Notes: generated by a model from the sequence alone, not told the origin. A stretch of DNA of 64,000 nucleotides from Rhodoplanes sp963840055 (GCA_963840055.1 CAWIXM010000025.1:62001-126000), one strand, 5' to 3'. Counted from the first letter of the stretch, positions 36,172 to 45,215 are shown. Numbers and translations: made by a program.

Positions 36172-36570
36172 TCAGCTCACCGATATTTTCCGGGTTTTTG
36201 CTCTCTCCGATTTCGGCAGCACCAGCGTCATCACCCCGTCGCGGAGCTCGGCGCTGATTCGGTCTTGGTCGATCTTGCTGGACAGTTGAAAGCTTCGGGC
36301 ATAGTTGCCGATGTTATATTCGGTGTAGACGGGCTGAAGTCCTTCATACCTGGAGAAATCGATCCACCCTTCAATTGTCAGCACGTCATTTTCCACCTTC
36401 ACGTCCACTTTGTCCTTGTCGACGCCCGGCATCTCTAGAATGACGGTCAGTGCCTCATCCGTCTCGAAGATGTCGGTCGCAGGAACGAATACACGCGCGG
36501 GGATCGTCGCTTCCTGCTTGCTCTCCACTTCGCGCTTTTGCTGAACTTGCAGCTCTTGTTGCGTATCCAT
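36172..36570 (-). CDS. Small heat-shock protein (Hsp20/alpha-crystallin)
   Basis: 132 aa, complete. The alpha-crystallin domain spans residues about 28-125: VPATDIFETDEALTVILEMP, GVDKDKVDVKVENDVLTIEG, ARSFQLSSKIDQDRISAELR and DGVMTLVLPKSE (C-terminal beta9 signature). A Gln/Glu-rich N-terminus precedes it. It holds unfolding proteins in an ATP-independent way. The gene lies 17 bp downstream of a second, frameshifted hsp20 gene on the same strand, so they form an operon. The promoter should lie beyond 37017. Confidence 0.9.
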   Translation of the reverse strand: MDTQQELQVQQKREVESKQEATIPARVFVPATDIFETDEALTVILEMPGVDKDKVDVKVENDVLTIEGWIDFSRYEGLQPVYTEYNIGNYARSFQLSSKIDQDRISAELRDGVMTLVLPKSERAKTRKISVS

Positions 36571-36587
36571 GGGGCGCCTCTCGCAGG

Positions 36588-37017
36588 TTATGTTGTAATC
36601 TTGATGGTCCGCGGCTTTGCGCTCTCCGCGGGCGGAATAAAGAGCGCGAGCATGCCGTCGCGGTACTCGGCCTTAATGGCGTCCGGGTCGATCTGAATGG
36701 GCACCGAGAGCGTCCGGTCGAACACGCCCGACAGGCGCTCGCGCCAGTGCACGCTTGGCAGCTTGGTCGTAGTTGATGACCTTCCGGCCAGAAATGCGAA
36801 TCGTATTCTCTTTGGCCTCAATCTCGATGTCATTCTTGTCGATGCCGGGTAGTTCGATCACCGCGACAAAGCCGTCTCCGCGTTGGAAAACGTTGATGGG
36901 CGGGTAACTGCCCATGCCGGCGGTACGGCCGCCCATCCAGTCGCTTGCAAGGCGTGACTCGAGCGCTTTCTGCATCGCAAACAGCGCCTCAAACGGGTCT
37001 CGAAAGCCTGAAATCAT
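36588..37017 (-). pseudogene. Small heat-shock protein with one frameshift
   Basis: The first frame (from 37017) reads MISGFRDPFEALFAMQKALE, NVFQRGDGFVAVIELPGIDK and NDIEIEAKENTIRISGRKVI. At about 36765 an indel moves coding into the next frame, which continues HWRERLSGVFDRTLSVPIQI, DPDAIKAEYRDGMLALFIPP to the stop at 36588. A complete alpha-crystallin domain exists across the two frames, so the lesion is single and either recent or a sequencing error. The ribosome site GAGAGGG precedes the ATG. Confidence 0.85.
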
Positions 37018-37613
37018 TGCTCTGCCCTCTCGTAAACCGCCGCATCCTAAGGAGGCGGGATCCCTGAGATTCGAATTTGACGAGTTTCCAGCAGTAGAGG
37101 GAAAGACGCTTCAGTGCGTGAGGCCGTGGCCGGAATCCCCATTCCCTTGGCCGCGTCGTGCTCGAAAACTCTCGATCGAGCGCCGCCTCACTTGGCGTCG
37201 CAACCAGGACCGGTCTGGCGCCTGCTCGAAGGCCTCCTTGTCGAGGGAGCACAGGGCTTCCAGAATGTCATCGACCGGTACCGGCCGGGAGCAACCCGGG
37301 GGGCTGCGTAAAGCTGGCGCCGCTTCCATCGCGCACGCGTCCGACACCCATGAAGCAAGAATTGCTCGCTTCTCGTTGAGGGTCAGGTCGGGATCGCTGA
37401 CGACGTCACGCGGGTCAGATCGGCGCCGCGAGTATTCGATTAACTCTGGTTGTTAAGCGAAGCGATATCGTTGTCGGGCATGGTTGTCGGCGACCGGGCG
37501 GAAAACAGCTCGGCAGGGACAGCTCGAGGCGTCAATAACTTAAATCAGCTTAAGGGGCCGGGCCGCTAAGGCAGCCCGACCCCTTCGCTGTACGAACGAT
37601 GCTGAGTGTTGGC
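37018..37613. other. 600-bp region, no supportable gene
   Basis: Upstream of the hsp20 pair. Overlapping short frames on both strands (for example VDDILEALCSLDKEAFEQAP on the reverse strand, 37111-37347) match nothing I know. The first 80 bases contain a GC hairpin (CCGCC...GGCGG, about 37045-37067) just before the hsp20 ribosome site, which could affect its translation. Confidence 0.4.
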
Positions 37614-38201
37614 TCAGCCGGCGTTTGCGATTCGATAGATTCGCCCCCGCTTTTCGTCTTTCTCGGAGGTGACATCGAGGCTGAGCTTCTTCTTCAGCGC
37701 GCCGGCGATCGCGCCGCGGACGGTGTGCGGCTGCCATCCTAGCGCCTCGACGATCTCGTCGATGGTTGCTCCCTTTGCCCGACGGAGCATTGCGATGAGT
37801 TGCGCCTGCTTGCTGCCGTCCCGGCTGCGGGGCGCAGCGGTGCGCGACGCGCGTGACCTGGCTTTACGCTGAGCCTTCAGCTCTTCGCCCGCGTCCTCGG
37901 TATCGTTCGGAGCGCTCTCCGTTTCGTCCTCCGCAGGCGTTTCCTGCGCATCGATGCCGAGCGCGGCGAAGGCGGCCTTGGTGGCGACGAGCGTCATGCG
38001 GCCACGTTCTTCGTCATGCCGCCAGACGGTATCGTCGCGCTTGGCGCGGACCTCCTTGATCAGGCCCTTGTTGAGCAGACTCTTGAGCACGTTGCCCGCG
38101 GCATTGCCCTTGAGCCTGGCGGTGACGGGAAAAACGCAGCGGTCGGGTCGCTGGCAGGCGGCGGTGAGAACGACGAGCTGGGAGTCGGACAGTTGCGGCA
38201 T
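37614..38201 (-). CDS. DUF3489-domain protein, 195 aa
   Basis: The start MPQLSDSQLVVLTAACQRPD is chosen; an upstream in-frame extension lacks coding character. The N-terminal half forms a winged-helix-like unit (GNAAGNVLKSLLNKGLIKEV). A charged, Lys/Arg-rich linker follows (about 100-130). The C-terminal DUF3489 region reads SKQAQLIAMLRRAKGATIDE, IVEALGWQPHTVRGAIAGAL and GRIYRIANAG, with a helix-turn-helix character. Such proteins are frequent in rhizobial prophages and islands and probably bind DNA. Transcription runs toward the hsp20 region with no operon partner. Confidence 0.8.
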   Translation of the reverse strand: MPQLSDSQLVVLTAACQRPDRCVFPVTARLKGNAAGNVLKSLLNKGLIKEVRAKRDDTVWRHDEERGRMTLVATKAAFAALGIDAQETPAEDETESAPNDTEDAGEELKAQRKARSRASRTAAPRSRDGSKQAQLIAMLRRAKGATIDEIVEALGWQPHTVRGAIAGALKKKLSLDVTSEKDEKRGRIYRIANAG

Positions 38202-38606
38202 GATCTTGCTCCGTGTGTAGGAGAGCCGCGACCATCGCGGCCCTCCTACCGCCCGAAGCCCCGCGGACCGGGACCGGACGGGGCTGCTGCGGAGCGCAGG
38301 CGATGTGATCGCATACACGCTCTGTTTAGCCGGTAAGCCAAGTCGATAAGCAGATCATGTCGTTGCTTTCTGGCCGGCCGAATAATCATGAATGATCGGC
38401 GGCATGACGCGTGAGCCACCGGCTGTGTCGAATCGGCGACTTGCTCACTTAATGTGCGCTCTGCCGGGATTTTACGCGTTGTTAATTATCGGGAAATATA
38501 ATCTCCTGCCATTACGAGTTTGCAAAGTCGGATGCGATTGTTTCCGGCACGAGGGGGATGCGCTCGAGGGGATAACACGAACCGCACTGAAGTTGCGGAG
38601 GCCCCG

Positions 38607-39242
38607 ATGCACCAAGTCTTTATCGAAGGCGGTCTTATCCGGAAGCTCTGGGACGTCGAGACGCACGTCTACCGCGAGCACCTGCTCCGGCTCGACCATG
38701 AAAGCCGCCGCAATCGCTTCTGTGGCGCAATCGCCGAGGACACAATCCGAAGCTATGCAGCTACGGCGCGCGGCCCCGATGTCGTCCTGCATGGCTTCTT
38801 CGTGGACGGGGTGCTGCGCGGCGTCGCCGATTTGCGCATTGTCAGACCCCTCGATCTGCAGGAGGCCGAGGCCGCGTTCAGCATCGAGAAGCCCTGGCAG
38901 AGCCATGGTGTCGGCTCCGCACTGCTTGACCGCACCCTACTCTCCGCACGCAATCGTGGCATCAAGCATGTGCAGGTCTCTTGCCTGATGGAGAACCGGC
39001 GCATGCAGCATCTGGCTCGTAAATTTGAAGCTGAGATCACATTTGATTTCGGGTCGGTGATAGGGACGATGGAGAATCCGCGACCGACACCGCTGTCGCT
39101 CATGCATGAAATGACAGCCGACGGTCATAGCTTTGCTGCCGCCTATATCGATTTCCAATCTCGTCTATTGAAGTCATCAAGGATGCTGAGCTTTGCGGCA
39201 CCCTATCTGGGCTCTCTGCGTCCTCTGCACGCGTACGCTTAA
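38607..39242 (+). CDS. GNAT-family N-acetyltransferase, 211 aa
   Basis: The ATG at 38607 has GCGGAG upstream; the longer upstream frame is non-coding in character. GNAT core: LHGFFVDGVLRGVADLRIV (beta strands 2-4), the acetyl-CoA loop QSHGVGSALLDRTLLSARNR (motif A, Q/RxxGxG/A) and VSCLMENRRMQHLARKFEAE (motif B). Members move an acetyl group to amines of antibiotics, proteins or metabolites; the acceptor is not evident. The tail from about 175 is unusually long and hydrophobic. Single gene, intact. Confidence 0.8.
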   Translation: MHQVFIEGGLIRKLWDVETHVYREHLLRLDHESRRNRFCGAIAEDTIRSYAATARGPDVVLHGFFVDGVLRGVADLRIVRPLDLQEAEAAFSIEKPWQSHGVGSALLDRTLLSARNRGIKHVQVSCLMENRRMQHLARKFEAEITFDFGSVIGTMENPRPTPLSLMHEMTADGHSFAAAYIDFQSRLLKSSRMLSFAAPYLGSLRPLHAYA

Positions 39243-39453
39243 TAGGAACAGGCTGCCTTCTGGGCCCGTCTTTCGTCCGCGTTTATGGATGCGATTGCGT
39301 CTCTACGTTTAACCGTATAGGCGGTGATGTTAGGATTGTACTTGTGGCTCATTCGCTGCGATCAGGCGGCCGCGAGCCCGTCTCGGAAGCGCTGGAGCTG
39401 CACGTTACCCAGCGGGTGCTGGCATCTTTGGGGAAGCCAGCACCCGCCCTCAC

Positions 39454-39720
39454 TCAGGCCGCTTTCGCGGCCCGTGCCGCTCCTTTGATCGCTTGCATGT
39501 AAAGGTCCAGCAGAGACTCCTGCTCTTCACGCTGCTTCTGGTCCTGCTTGCGTAGCCGGATCACCTCTCGCAGGATTTTGACGTCGAAACCGTTACCCTT
39601 GGCCTCGAAATAGATTTCCTTTTTGCCTTCGACGAGTTCCTTGATCTCCGCTTCGATGCGCTCTATGCGCTCGACGATCGCTCGCAACTTGTCACCCGCA
39701 ATTTCACCTGGTCGGCTCAT
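39454..39720 (-). CDS. gapR: GapR-family (DUF2312) nucleoid protein
   Basis: 88 aa, starting at MSRPGEIAGDKLRAIVERIE after an AGGAGT ribosome site. It continues RIEAEIKELVEGKKEIYFEA then KGNGFDVKILREVIRLRKQD, the GapR signature. GapR is an essential alphaproteobacterial protein that clamps overtwisted, AT-rich DNA ahead of replication and transcription. This copy has a longer C-terminal helical tail (LLDLYMQAIKGAARAAKAA). In a mobile region it may be a phage- or plasmid-borne paralogue. Confidence 0.85.
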   Translation of the reverse strand: MSRPGEIAGDKLRAIVERIERIEAEIKELVEGKKEIYFEAKGNGFDVKILREVIRLRKQDQKQREEQESLLDLYMQAIKGAARAAKAA

Positions 39721-39936
39721 GGCGCACTCCTGATCGATATGACCGAGTGAAAGTGCGCTATTGGCGGGGTTCCAGCAATGCGAGCCAAGGAACGTGGTAA
39801 GCAATGGATTAACTGAGTGTCCACGAGACGATGGTTCGAACCGCGACATCACTTGTTTCGACGCCGGCACAACCCGCCAGTGAAGGGGGCGGGGACCATT
39901 ACGATCGACGTTTCCGTCAAACTGCTCATGCTCACG

Positions 39937-40105
39937 CCGGAAAAGGCTTTGCCGGTTGGCCAAGGACGACTGGATCACAAAGACCGAGCGCGGGCGCTAC
40001 CGCGTGGTCGACGTCGTGCGGGCAGCGCGAGCCTCAAAGGGGCGAGCGCAATGCGCCCCTCTCATGTGGCGTCTGACGAAGCTCCTTGAACGATGCCGCA
40101 CTTGA
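39937..40105 (+). pseudogene. Possible C-terminal piece of a phage-type DNA-binding protein
   Basis: Reads RLAKDDWITKTERGRYRVVD then VVRAARASKGRAQCAPLMW, ending 12 bases into the HNH gene, so the two overlap as in phage operons. The upstream part has no clear start. Weak. Confidence 0.3.
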
Positions 40106-40533
40106 ACACGCTGGGCGCCAGGGTCACGACTCTGGACAGCCGAACGGTCAAGCCGCAGCCCAAGCAAACCGATCCACATTACCTCAGGCCGCAACACCGG
40201 GCATGGCGTCAGGCCGTCTGCGATCGCGCCGGATGGCGCTGCGAGTGGATCGATGAGCGCGGTCAGCGTTGCGCAAAGGCTGCGCCTCAGCACCGCATGT
40301 TCGCGGATCACAAGAAGGAACGACAGGACGCACCGGACGCCGAGCTCGACCCGGCGAACGGATGGTGCCTGTGCGGCGCTCACCATTCGCTGAAGACGGC
40401 ACAAGAACGCGAGAAGCGATTGCTTAGCAGGCCATTCGGAAGGGAGCTGCCCTGGATGGAGGAACCGGCGACGAAAATGACCCGTCGCGTCATTTGCTGT
40501 GCTGCGAAACGATGGCGGTGGTCAGGGGATTAG
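40093..40533 (+). CDS. HNH endonuclease-like protein, phage type, tail possibly altered
   Basis: The frame opens at 40093. Residues 30-115 read YLRPQHRAWRQAVCDRAGWR, CEWIDERGQRC, FADHKKERQDA and NGWCLCGAHHSLKTAQERE. The H of ADHK, the Asn and the CxxxHH pair fit an HNH nuclease with a zinc-binding Cys set. After about residue 118 the sequence (LLSRPFGRELPWMEEP...) no longer resembles the family, so the C-terminus may be frameshifted. Phage HNH proteins usually cut near terminase genes to aid packaging. Confidence 0.65.
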   Translation: MPHLNTLGARVTTLDSRTVKPQPKQTDPHYLRPQHRAWRQAVCDRAGWRCEWIDERGQRCAKAAPQHRMFADHKKERQDAPDAELDPANGWCLCGAHHSLKTAQEREKRLLSRPFGRELPWMEEPATKMTRRVICCAAKRWRWSGD

Positions 40534-40774
40534 TGGACAAAGAGCGATGAGTTTTCTTCGCCAACTCTTTCATCTTCTGGTGGCTCAGGCGGCTACAATC
40601 TATCCGTCCTCCTATTGCCTAATGGAGCCTATGCGGACGGCTGCGGCATCAATTCGGTCAGCGGCGCCAACGCCATCTCGCCCTATAGCGGCGCAGCCTC
40701 CCACGACAACAGGATGTGGTTGAGCAAGGCGCACACGGTCCGACCCTGCGCGCCTTGCGACGTTACCGAAAATG

Positions 40775-41224
40775 CTAGAGTTCGCGGCTCAGTTTGGCGT
40801 CGACCGAATACGGGCCGCCGCCGCGGATCGCGATCGCGAAACAGACGACACCGAGGAAAAGAACGTATTCGTAGCCGCCGGCGCCAACCGAGAATCCTTT
40901 CGCCCAGTGAGCGGCGAACATCGCGATCAAAAGCTCGATGGCTAGTGCTGCGGCAAAGAAGCGCGTGAATAGGCCGATTACTAGCGCCGCGCCGCCGATG
41001 ATTTCAAAGAAGATGGCAAGCCCCGCGAACCAGCGCGGCAACCCGTAATTGTTGGCAAAGGCATTTCCGACGGCTTCCACGCCGCGTCCCCATTTCGGCC
41101 AGCCGTGCATGATCATGATCCAGCCGAACACGGCACGAGTGATTGTATAGGCAATCGGCTCTATCGCCGCGTAAAATCCCGCGAGGCCCGGGAACAGAAG
41201 CTTACTACCGTTGTTGGCAGCCAT
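40775..41224 (-). CDS. DoxX-family membrane protein, 149 aa
   Basis: The ATG at 41222-41224 follows GGGGAGA; a longer start 18 bases upstream is less likely. Four hydrophobic helices carry the family pattern: ITRAVFGWIMIMHGWPKWG, RWFAGLAIFFEIIGGAALVI, LFTRFFAAALAIELLIAMFA and YEYVLFLGVVCFAIAI. DoxX-like proteins are inner-membrane proteins linked to thiol/quinone redox or oxidative stress. Monocistronic. A GC-rich decayed stretch lies downstream (40620-40770). Confidence 0.8.
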   Translation of the reverse strand: MAANNGSKLLFPGLAGFYAAIEPIAYTITRAVFGWIMIMHGWPKWGRGVEAVGNAFANNYGLPRWFAGLAIFFEIIGGAALVIGLFTRFFAAALAIELLIAMFAAHWAKGFSVGAGGYEYVLFLGVVCFAIAIRGGGPYSVDAKLSREL

Positions 41225-41405
41225 GGATGTCTCCCCCTTCATTGTTCACGCGGCCTTAGTGACCGCGTCGCATAAGCACAATTGTGGCTGGGACTTCCCG
41301 GATGACCCCGTACCCGGAATTCCTCGGATGAACTCCAAACCTTGCCAGATAGTATCCTTTTCCGGGCTCGCAGCAAGGATCGTTCGTGTTGGAAGTCGGT
41401 TGCTG

Positions 41406-41644
41406 TATTAATCAGTCCATAAGTAAATGCACTGTCAGGCGGCATATTTGAGCGATAGTTTTTGGTACGGATTTTTTCCGGGTCGTTTTGCAGTTGGCAC
41501 ATGGATGCGCGGACCTTGGCTTTAAAATCGGCCTTGTCGGTAATTGTCATGCGGCCAACAGTGTCAGCCCTGAGGTGTTTCCAGACCAGTTCGTCTGGAT
41601 TGCGGTCGGGCGAATATGTGCAACTACTTATGGACTGATTAATA
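41406..41644. mobile_element. Internally deleted IS630-family derivative (MITE-like), 239 bp
   Basis: Terminal inverted repeats of about 25 bp (TATTAATCAGTCCATAAGTA at the left, inverse at 41625-41644) flank only the last 60 codons of an IS630 transposase, read on the reverse strand: YSPDRNPDELVWKHLRADTV, then ADFKAKVRASMCQLQNDPEK. TA at both edges fits the TA target of the family. It could move only if a full copy supplies enzyme. Confidence 0.7.
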
Positions 41645-41762
41645 ATTCGAGCCCGAAGGAGTGGTCCCGATTAGTGGTGTCGCGTCTTACAGGCATTTTG
41701 GCACAGTCCTCCGGTCCGGTGTTGTTGAACGCATGACCATGCCCCAGCTGGCTCTACGGCTT

Positions 41763-42130
41763 GAGGAGCCTGCATAAATCCGCGTCGTTTTTGCTCCAAG
41801 CGTGGCCAAGAATCTCTCGGGCGGTTTCGAAATCCTCGGGATGTTGCTCAAGATACGAGGTTGCCCCGAAATGCCGAAACTGATGCGGCGTCATGTGAAT
41901 GCCGATATGCCGCGCGAGGGCGTTAATAATCTGGACGGTAAGGGTGGTCTGACCCTTCCGGCCGCCGTTCCTTGTTACGAAGAGATAGCCATTCTGGTCA
42001 GCGCCAAGCCGCGGCAGGATCTGACGGCGATACCATCGAAGACGCCGGGCAACGTCATCGGGAACCTCGCTGCCAATATCTCGCCTTTTGGTCTTTGTGT
42101 CGTGGGCGGCAATGACTTTGCGCTCGATGG
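41763..42130 (-). pseudogene. Fragment of a tyrosine recombinase (integrase) catalytic domain
   Basis: Reads TKTKRRDIGSEVPDDVARRL, GYLFVTRNGGRKGQTTL and HIGIHMTPHQFRHFGATSYL (catalytic HxxR box), then ILGHAW. The N-terminal domains, first Arg and the final Tyr are missing. It abuts a relaxase fragment on the other strand at about 42130. Confidence 0.75.
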
Positions 42131-42848
42131 CGGAGACGCGACCCTGCAGCTCATCGGGCGGCTTGTCGCGCGCGGGCTCGATGACGAGCTCAGGGGCACC
42201 GCCTACGCCATTATCGACGGAGTTGACGGACGTGCTCACCATGTTCGCCTGGCCAACCTCGACGCTGCGAGCGACGCCGCGCCAGGCAGCATCGTCGAGC
42301 TCCGCCAGTTCCACGATGCCGTTGGCCGCCGACGCGTCGCCCTGGCGGTGCGTTCCGACTTGTCCATCGACGCACAAGTCCAGGCCGGCGGCGCTACCTG
42401 GCTCGATCGCCAGCTTGTCGCTCGTGAACCGCCCTCTCTGAGTTCGGGCGGATTCGGCCACGAGGTCCGCGACGCGATGGACGCTCGCGTCAAACACCTC
42501 GTTGCCGAGGGCCTCGCTAAGAGGCAAGGCCAGCGCGTCATATTCGCGCGGGATATGCTCGACACGCTGCAGCGACGCGAGCTTGCAACGACCGCTGCAC
42601 GCATCGATGCGAGCACTGGCCTGCCTTATCACCCGGCAAGAGAGGGCGAGCCCGTCGTGGGCATCTATCGGCAGCGCTTGGATTTAGCCTCTGGCCGTTT
42701 TGTGTTGATCGACGACGAACTCGGATTCAGCTTGGTCCCATGGAGCCCGTCACTTGAGCGACATCTTGGCCGCCAAGTGTCGGGAATCGTGCGGTCCAAC
42801 CGAATTGAATGGAGTCTCCAAAGAGCGCGTGGTCCGACCATTGGGTGA
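42131..42848 (+). pseudogene. C-terminal part of a conjugative relaxase (DUF3363 type)
   Basis: Reads LIGRLVARGLDDELRGTAYA, IDGVDGRAHHVRLANLDAAS, GATWLDRQLVAREPPSL, EVRDAMDARVKHLVAEGLAK and LASGRFVLIDDELGFSLVPW then ERHLGRQVSG. These are the DUF3363 region of VirD2-like relaxases of integrative and conjugative elements. The N-terminal nicking domain is absent; the C-terminus and stop are intact. It indicates that an ICE was once here. Confidence 0.8.
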
Positions 42849-43068
42849 TGCCGCCTAGCATATAGCCACGTTCGCAAGTGCGCGTGGCCACGACCGGCAA
42901 CCTCATGGTCGACTCTTGTAGCAAAAGCCTGCATTGCATCGCTCGACTCGCACTTGTGTGCCCGCCAACCCGATCAAGAATAAGAGATTGCGGCGTGGCA
43001 TTTCCGACAGAGAAACCGCCAAGGATTTGGCGATGACCGCGGAGCGTGTGGACCAATACCACCGCGTC

Positions 43069-43114
43069 TGCGCCCTCTCACGGCGAAAACAGGGGTTCGA
43101 GTCCCCTAGGGAGG
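43069..43114 (+). other. tRNA-Glu 3'-half remnant
   Basis: Anticodon-arm-like GCGCCCTCTCACGGCG (CTC anticodon in the loop), then AAAACAGGGGTTCGAGTCCC with a perfect 5-bp T stem (AGGGG/CCCCT) and TTCGAGT loop, then AGGGAGGC in place of a normal acceptor end. No 5' acceptor or D arm is found. It resembles the 3' half of tRNA-Glu, a favoured integration target. Confidence 0.5.
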
Positions 43115-43380
43115 CGGTAATCGTCGCGCCAGTACTCGCAAGCGCGGTCGGAGCCCGACACGACCAGCCGATGCAGAACCGTCAGAAAGACGGCGCGCTC
43201 GACCGAGAACTCGAAACGTCGTCCACGCAGAAGCTCCTCGATAACGGCCTTGCAGCCGGTCTCGCGCCACAGCCGACCAAACAGCAGCGGGGCGCCGATG
43301 CGTCGGCAGTTGAGACCCGGTGTGCCACCGTCTTCCAGAAGCGAGATGAGCATCGAGCGCTGCGCCAGACGCGCTTTCCA
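43115..43380 (-). pseudogene. Fragment of an IS1634-family transposase
   Basis: Reads RRIGAPLLFGRLWRETGCKA, VIEELLRGRRFEFSVERAVF and LTVLHRLVVSGSDRACEYWR, the N-terminal part of IS1634-type (IS4 superfamily) transposases. It breaks off exactly at the tRNA-Glu remnant. Confidence 0.7.
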
Positions 43381-43389
43381 ATTCGCGAA

Positions 43390-43888
43390 TCATTCGATTC
43401 TTAAATCGAAAACCGCTTCCGCCGTCGAGAGAAATCTATCGCCAATTCAAATCGCAGTCACCTAACCTGGGACAATTGGGTGTTATTTAACATTTCATTT
43501 CGTAATGCCGTCAGGTTCTTGCGTAGGGATGACGGGAACTGCGGCAGGAGAAATGAAGCCCCGATGAGGAAGTACTCTCTCCTTTACGGCAGTTTGACTA
43601 ATGTCCAATAGCCGGCTCGGGCATAGATGTTATGATCTATAATGTTGAGCCCAGCCGAGCCGCGACTGTGCCGCGGCGGACAGGCGGGTTGCCGAACGTC
43701 AGATGCTTAATCGGCGGCCGAGAGTCGACCTCGGCCGCTTTGTCTTTGATGCCTCGCCGTCCTATCTCCGCTCGGCCTACAATGACCCTCGGCAACATGC
43801 GCTCGCTCGGGGTGCGCAGGACATGACCTTTCCGCTGGACCCTCCCGCTCTAGCCTGCGTAGATATTTGCCGACGGAGGTCCGTGCCC
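43390..43888. other. 500-bp region, no supportable gene
   Basis: AT-richer than its surroundings at 43390-43560. Only short frames without known relatives. It contains the upstream region of the next gene. Confidence 0.4.
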
Positions 43889-44245
43889 ATGTTCGTTCTA
43901 GCCCCACTTTTGGTCGGCTCGCATTTGTTGGCCGTAGCGGATTCGGTTCCTGTTTTCGATGTTAAGAAAATCTGTCAGATTGCGGCCGCATTCGGGGGGC
44001 GAGACTCAAAGAGCTGCATCGAAAGCGAGGAAGCAACACGCGAACAACTGAAAAAGATTTGGGCAGAATTTTCCGCGAAGGACAAGGTGGGGTGTGTTGC
44101 CACAGCCAAGATTGGCGGACTTCCCAGCTATACCGAACTCATCACTTGTCTCGAAATAATCCAAGACGTGGACAAGATTCGCGCGACCTCTTCCGACAAG
44201 CCCGAAGGGGACGGAGCAGCTAGGTCACGTCGCAAAAGGCGCTAG
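43889..44245 (+). CDS. Small secreted hypothetical protein, 118 aa
   Basis: The ATG at 43889 follows CGGAGG. The N-terminal hydrophobic stretch FVLAPLLVGSHLLAVADS is a signal peptide. The mature part has four cysteines: CQIAAAF, SKSCIESEEATREQLKKIWA, VGCVATAKIGG and LITCLEIIQDV. This resembles a recurrent Bradyrhizobium family of short exported proteins with the same Cys spacing and no known function. The tail is basic (RSRRKRR). Monocistronic and intact. Confidence 0.65.
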   Translation: MFVLAPLLVGSHLLAVADSVPVFDVKKICQIAAAFGGRDSKSCIESEEATREQLKKIWAEFSAKDKVGCVATAKIGGLPSYTELITCLEIIQDVDKIRATSSDKPEGDGAARSRRKRR

Positions 44246-44404
44246 CGGCAAAAAGCCTCAAAATGTCCGCCCGCGCATGGCCTGCACCCGGTGCGGCGCG
44301 CGAGATGCAGGCGAGCGGAAATTGGCGAACTGGGCCCGCCGCTCCTACATGGGTTCTCCATCGGGCTTCGACTGCCCTACTGGAGCAGAAATTCGGAGAG
44401 CACA

Positions 44405-44680
44405 TTGCATCGATCTGTTCTGCTTGCACTGGCTGCCCTAACCGCCGCTTTGTCCTTCAACACCGCACCGGCAAGCGCACGCTATCGGCTCTATCCCTGG
44501 TGCGCGTATTACAATTTGCCAGACGGTCCGATGAGCTGCTCCTTCTCGACCTTCGAGCAGTGCCGGAGGGACATCAGCGGCGTCGGCGGTATGTGTAGTC
44601 CCAATCCGTACTTGGCTTACCGCCCTGCTTACTCCACTCGGATAAGGTCGCGCCCGCGGCGGGGTCGGCGGTCCCGGTGA
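44405..44680 (+). CDS. DUF3551-family exported small protein, 91 aa
   Basis: A TTG start at 44405 is proposed because GGAGAG ends 4 bases before it and the signal peptide (VLLALAALTAALSFNTAPAS) then begins properly. The mature part YPWCAYYNLPDGPMSCSFST then FEQCRRDISGVGGMCSPNPY has the DUF3551 pattern: WCA, then CxFSTxxQC and GxGGxC with NPY. The three Cys pairs probably form disulphides in the periplasm. Function unknown. Basic C-terminal tail. Confidence 0.8.
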   Translation: MHRSVLLALAALTAALSFNTAPASARYRLYPWCAYYNLPDGPMSCSFSTFEQCRRDISGVGGMCSPNPYLAYRPAYSTRIRSRPRRGRRSR

Positions 44681-44927
44681 TGCCCTCGCTTAGGCGGTCG
44701 CCTACACGTACTTCCGCCGAGACGAGAACGAGGCCCGGCAGGCCAACGTGCTCACGCACAACCAAGCCCGCCGACCTCGCAGCCACCGCTCCGGTCTCAT
44801 GCGTCCGCTCCGCGGTTCTATGCGGAGCTTGCGCGAACCCTTCGCTCTGGAGGAGCAGCCCGCGGGGGATACCCCCGTCCACCACTCACACGCTCGATCG
44901 AGCGGATCGGGCTTACGCTCTTCGATC

Positions 44928-45215
44928 TCAGCGAGATGAGGGCGCCTCTAACTTCGCCGCTTTGGCCTCAGCCTTCGCAGTTGCAGCCGCCAATTTGGCT
45001 GCGACTTTCTGCTCTGCGGCGATGGCGCGATCAAGCGCCTTCTGCGCCGTCGCAACTTTCTTCGTGGCGGCAGCGTGGGTTTTCGTCAAAGTCGCGACAG
45101 GATTCCGGACGCCCCGCTTAACGCTCTTTTTAGCCGCAGCCTTGCGGGGACCCTTTTTCGCAGCGGCCTTGCGCGCTACCTTCTTAGCCGCAGGTTTCTT
45201 TGGAACTCTTGCCAT
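44928..45215 (-). CDS. Lysine/alanine-rich histone H1-like protein, 95 aa
   Basis: The start MARVPKKPAAKKVARKAAAK is chosen because GGAGATTGAA precedes it. Residues 5-45 are PAKKA-type repeats as in bacterial histone H1-like proteins. Residues 50-92 form an Ala/Lys/Gln helix (ATKKVATAQKALDRAIAAEQ) that may be a coiled coil. It should bind DNA non-specifically and condense it. Low complexity makes homology unreliable, but the composition is characteristic. Stand-alone gene. Confidence 0.75.
   Translation of the reverse strand: MARVPKKPAAKKVARKAAAKKGPRKAAAKKSVKRGVRNPVATLTKTHAAATKKVATAQKALDRAIAAEQKVAAKLAAATAKAEAKAAKLEAPSSR

Noticed and set aside
37045..37067. Hairpin before the hsp20 operon as a ROSE-type RNA thermometer
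   Set aside because: It lacks the conserved anti-ribosome-site segment of ROSE elements and does not pair with the GAGAGGG site.
39828..39845. GGTTCGAACC, like a tRNA T arm
   Set aside because: No acceptor, D or anticodon arms can be built around it.
42136..42632. Upper part of a long reverse frame continuing from the integrase fragment
   Set aside because: The forward frame in this stretch is a clear DUF3363 relaxase, so the reverse reading is a shadow.
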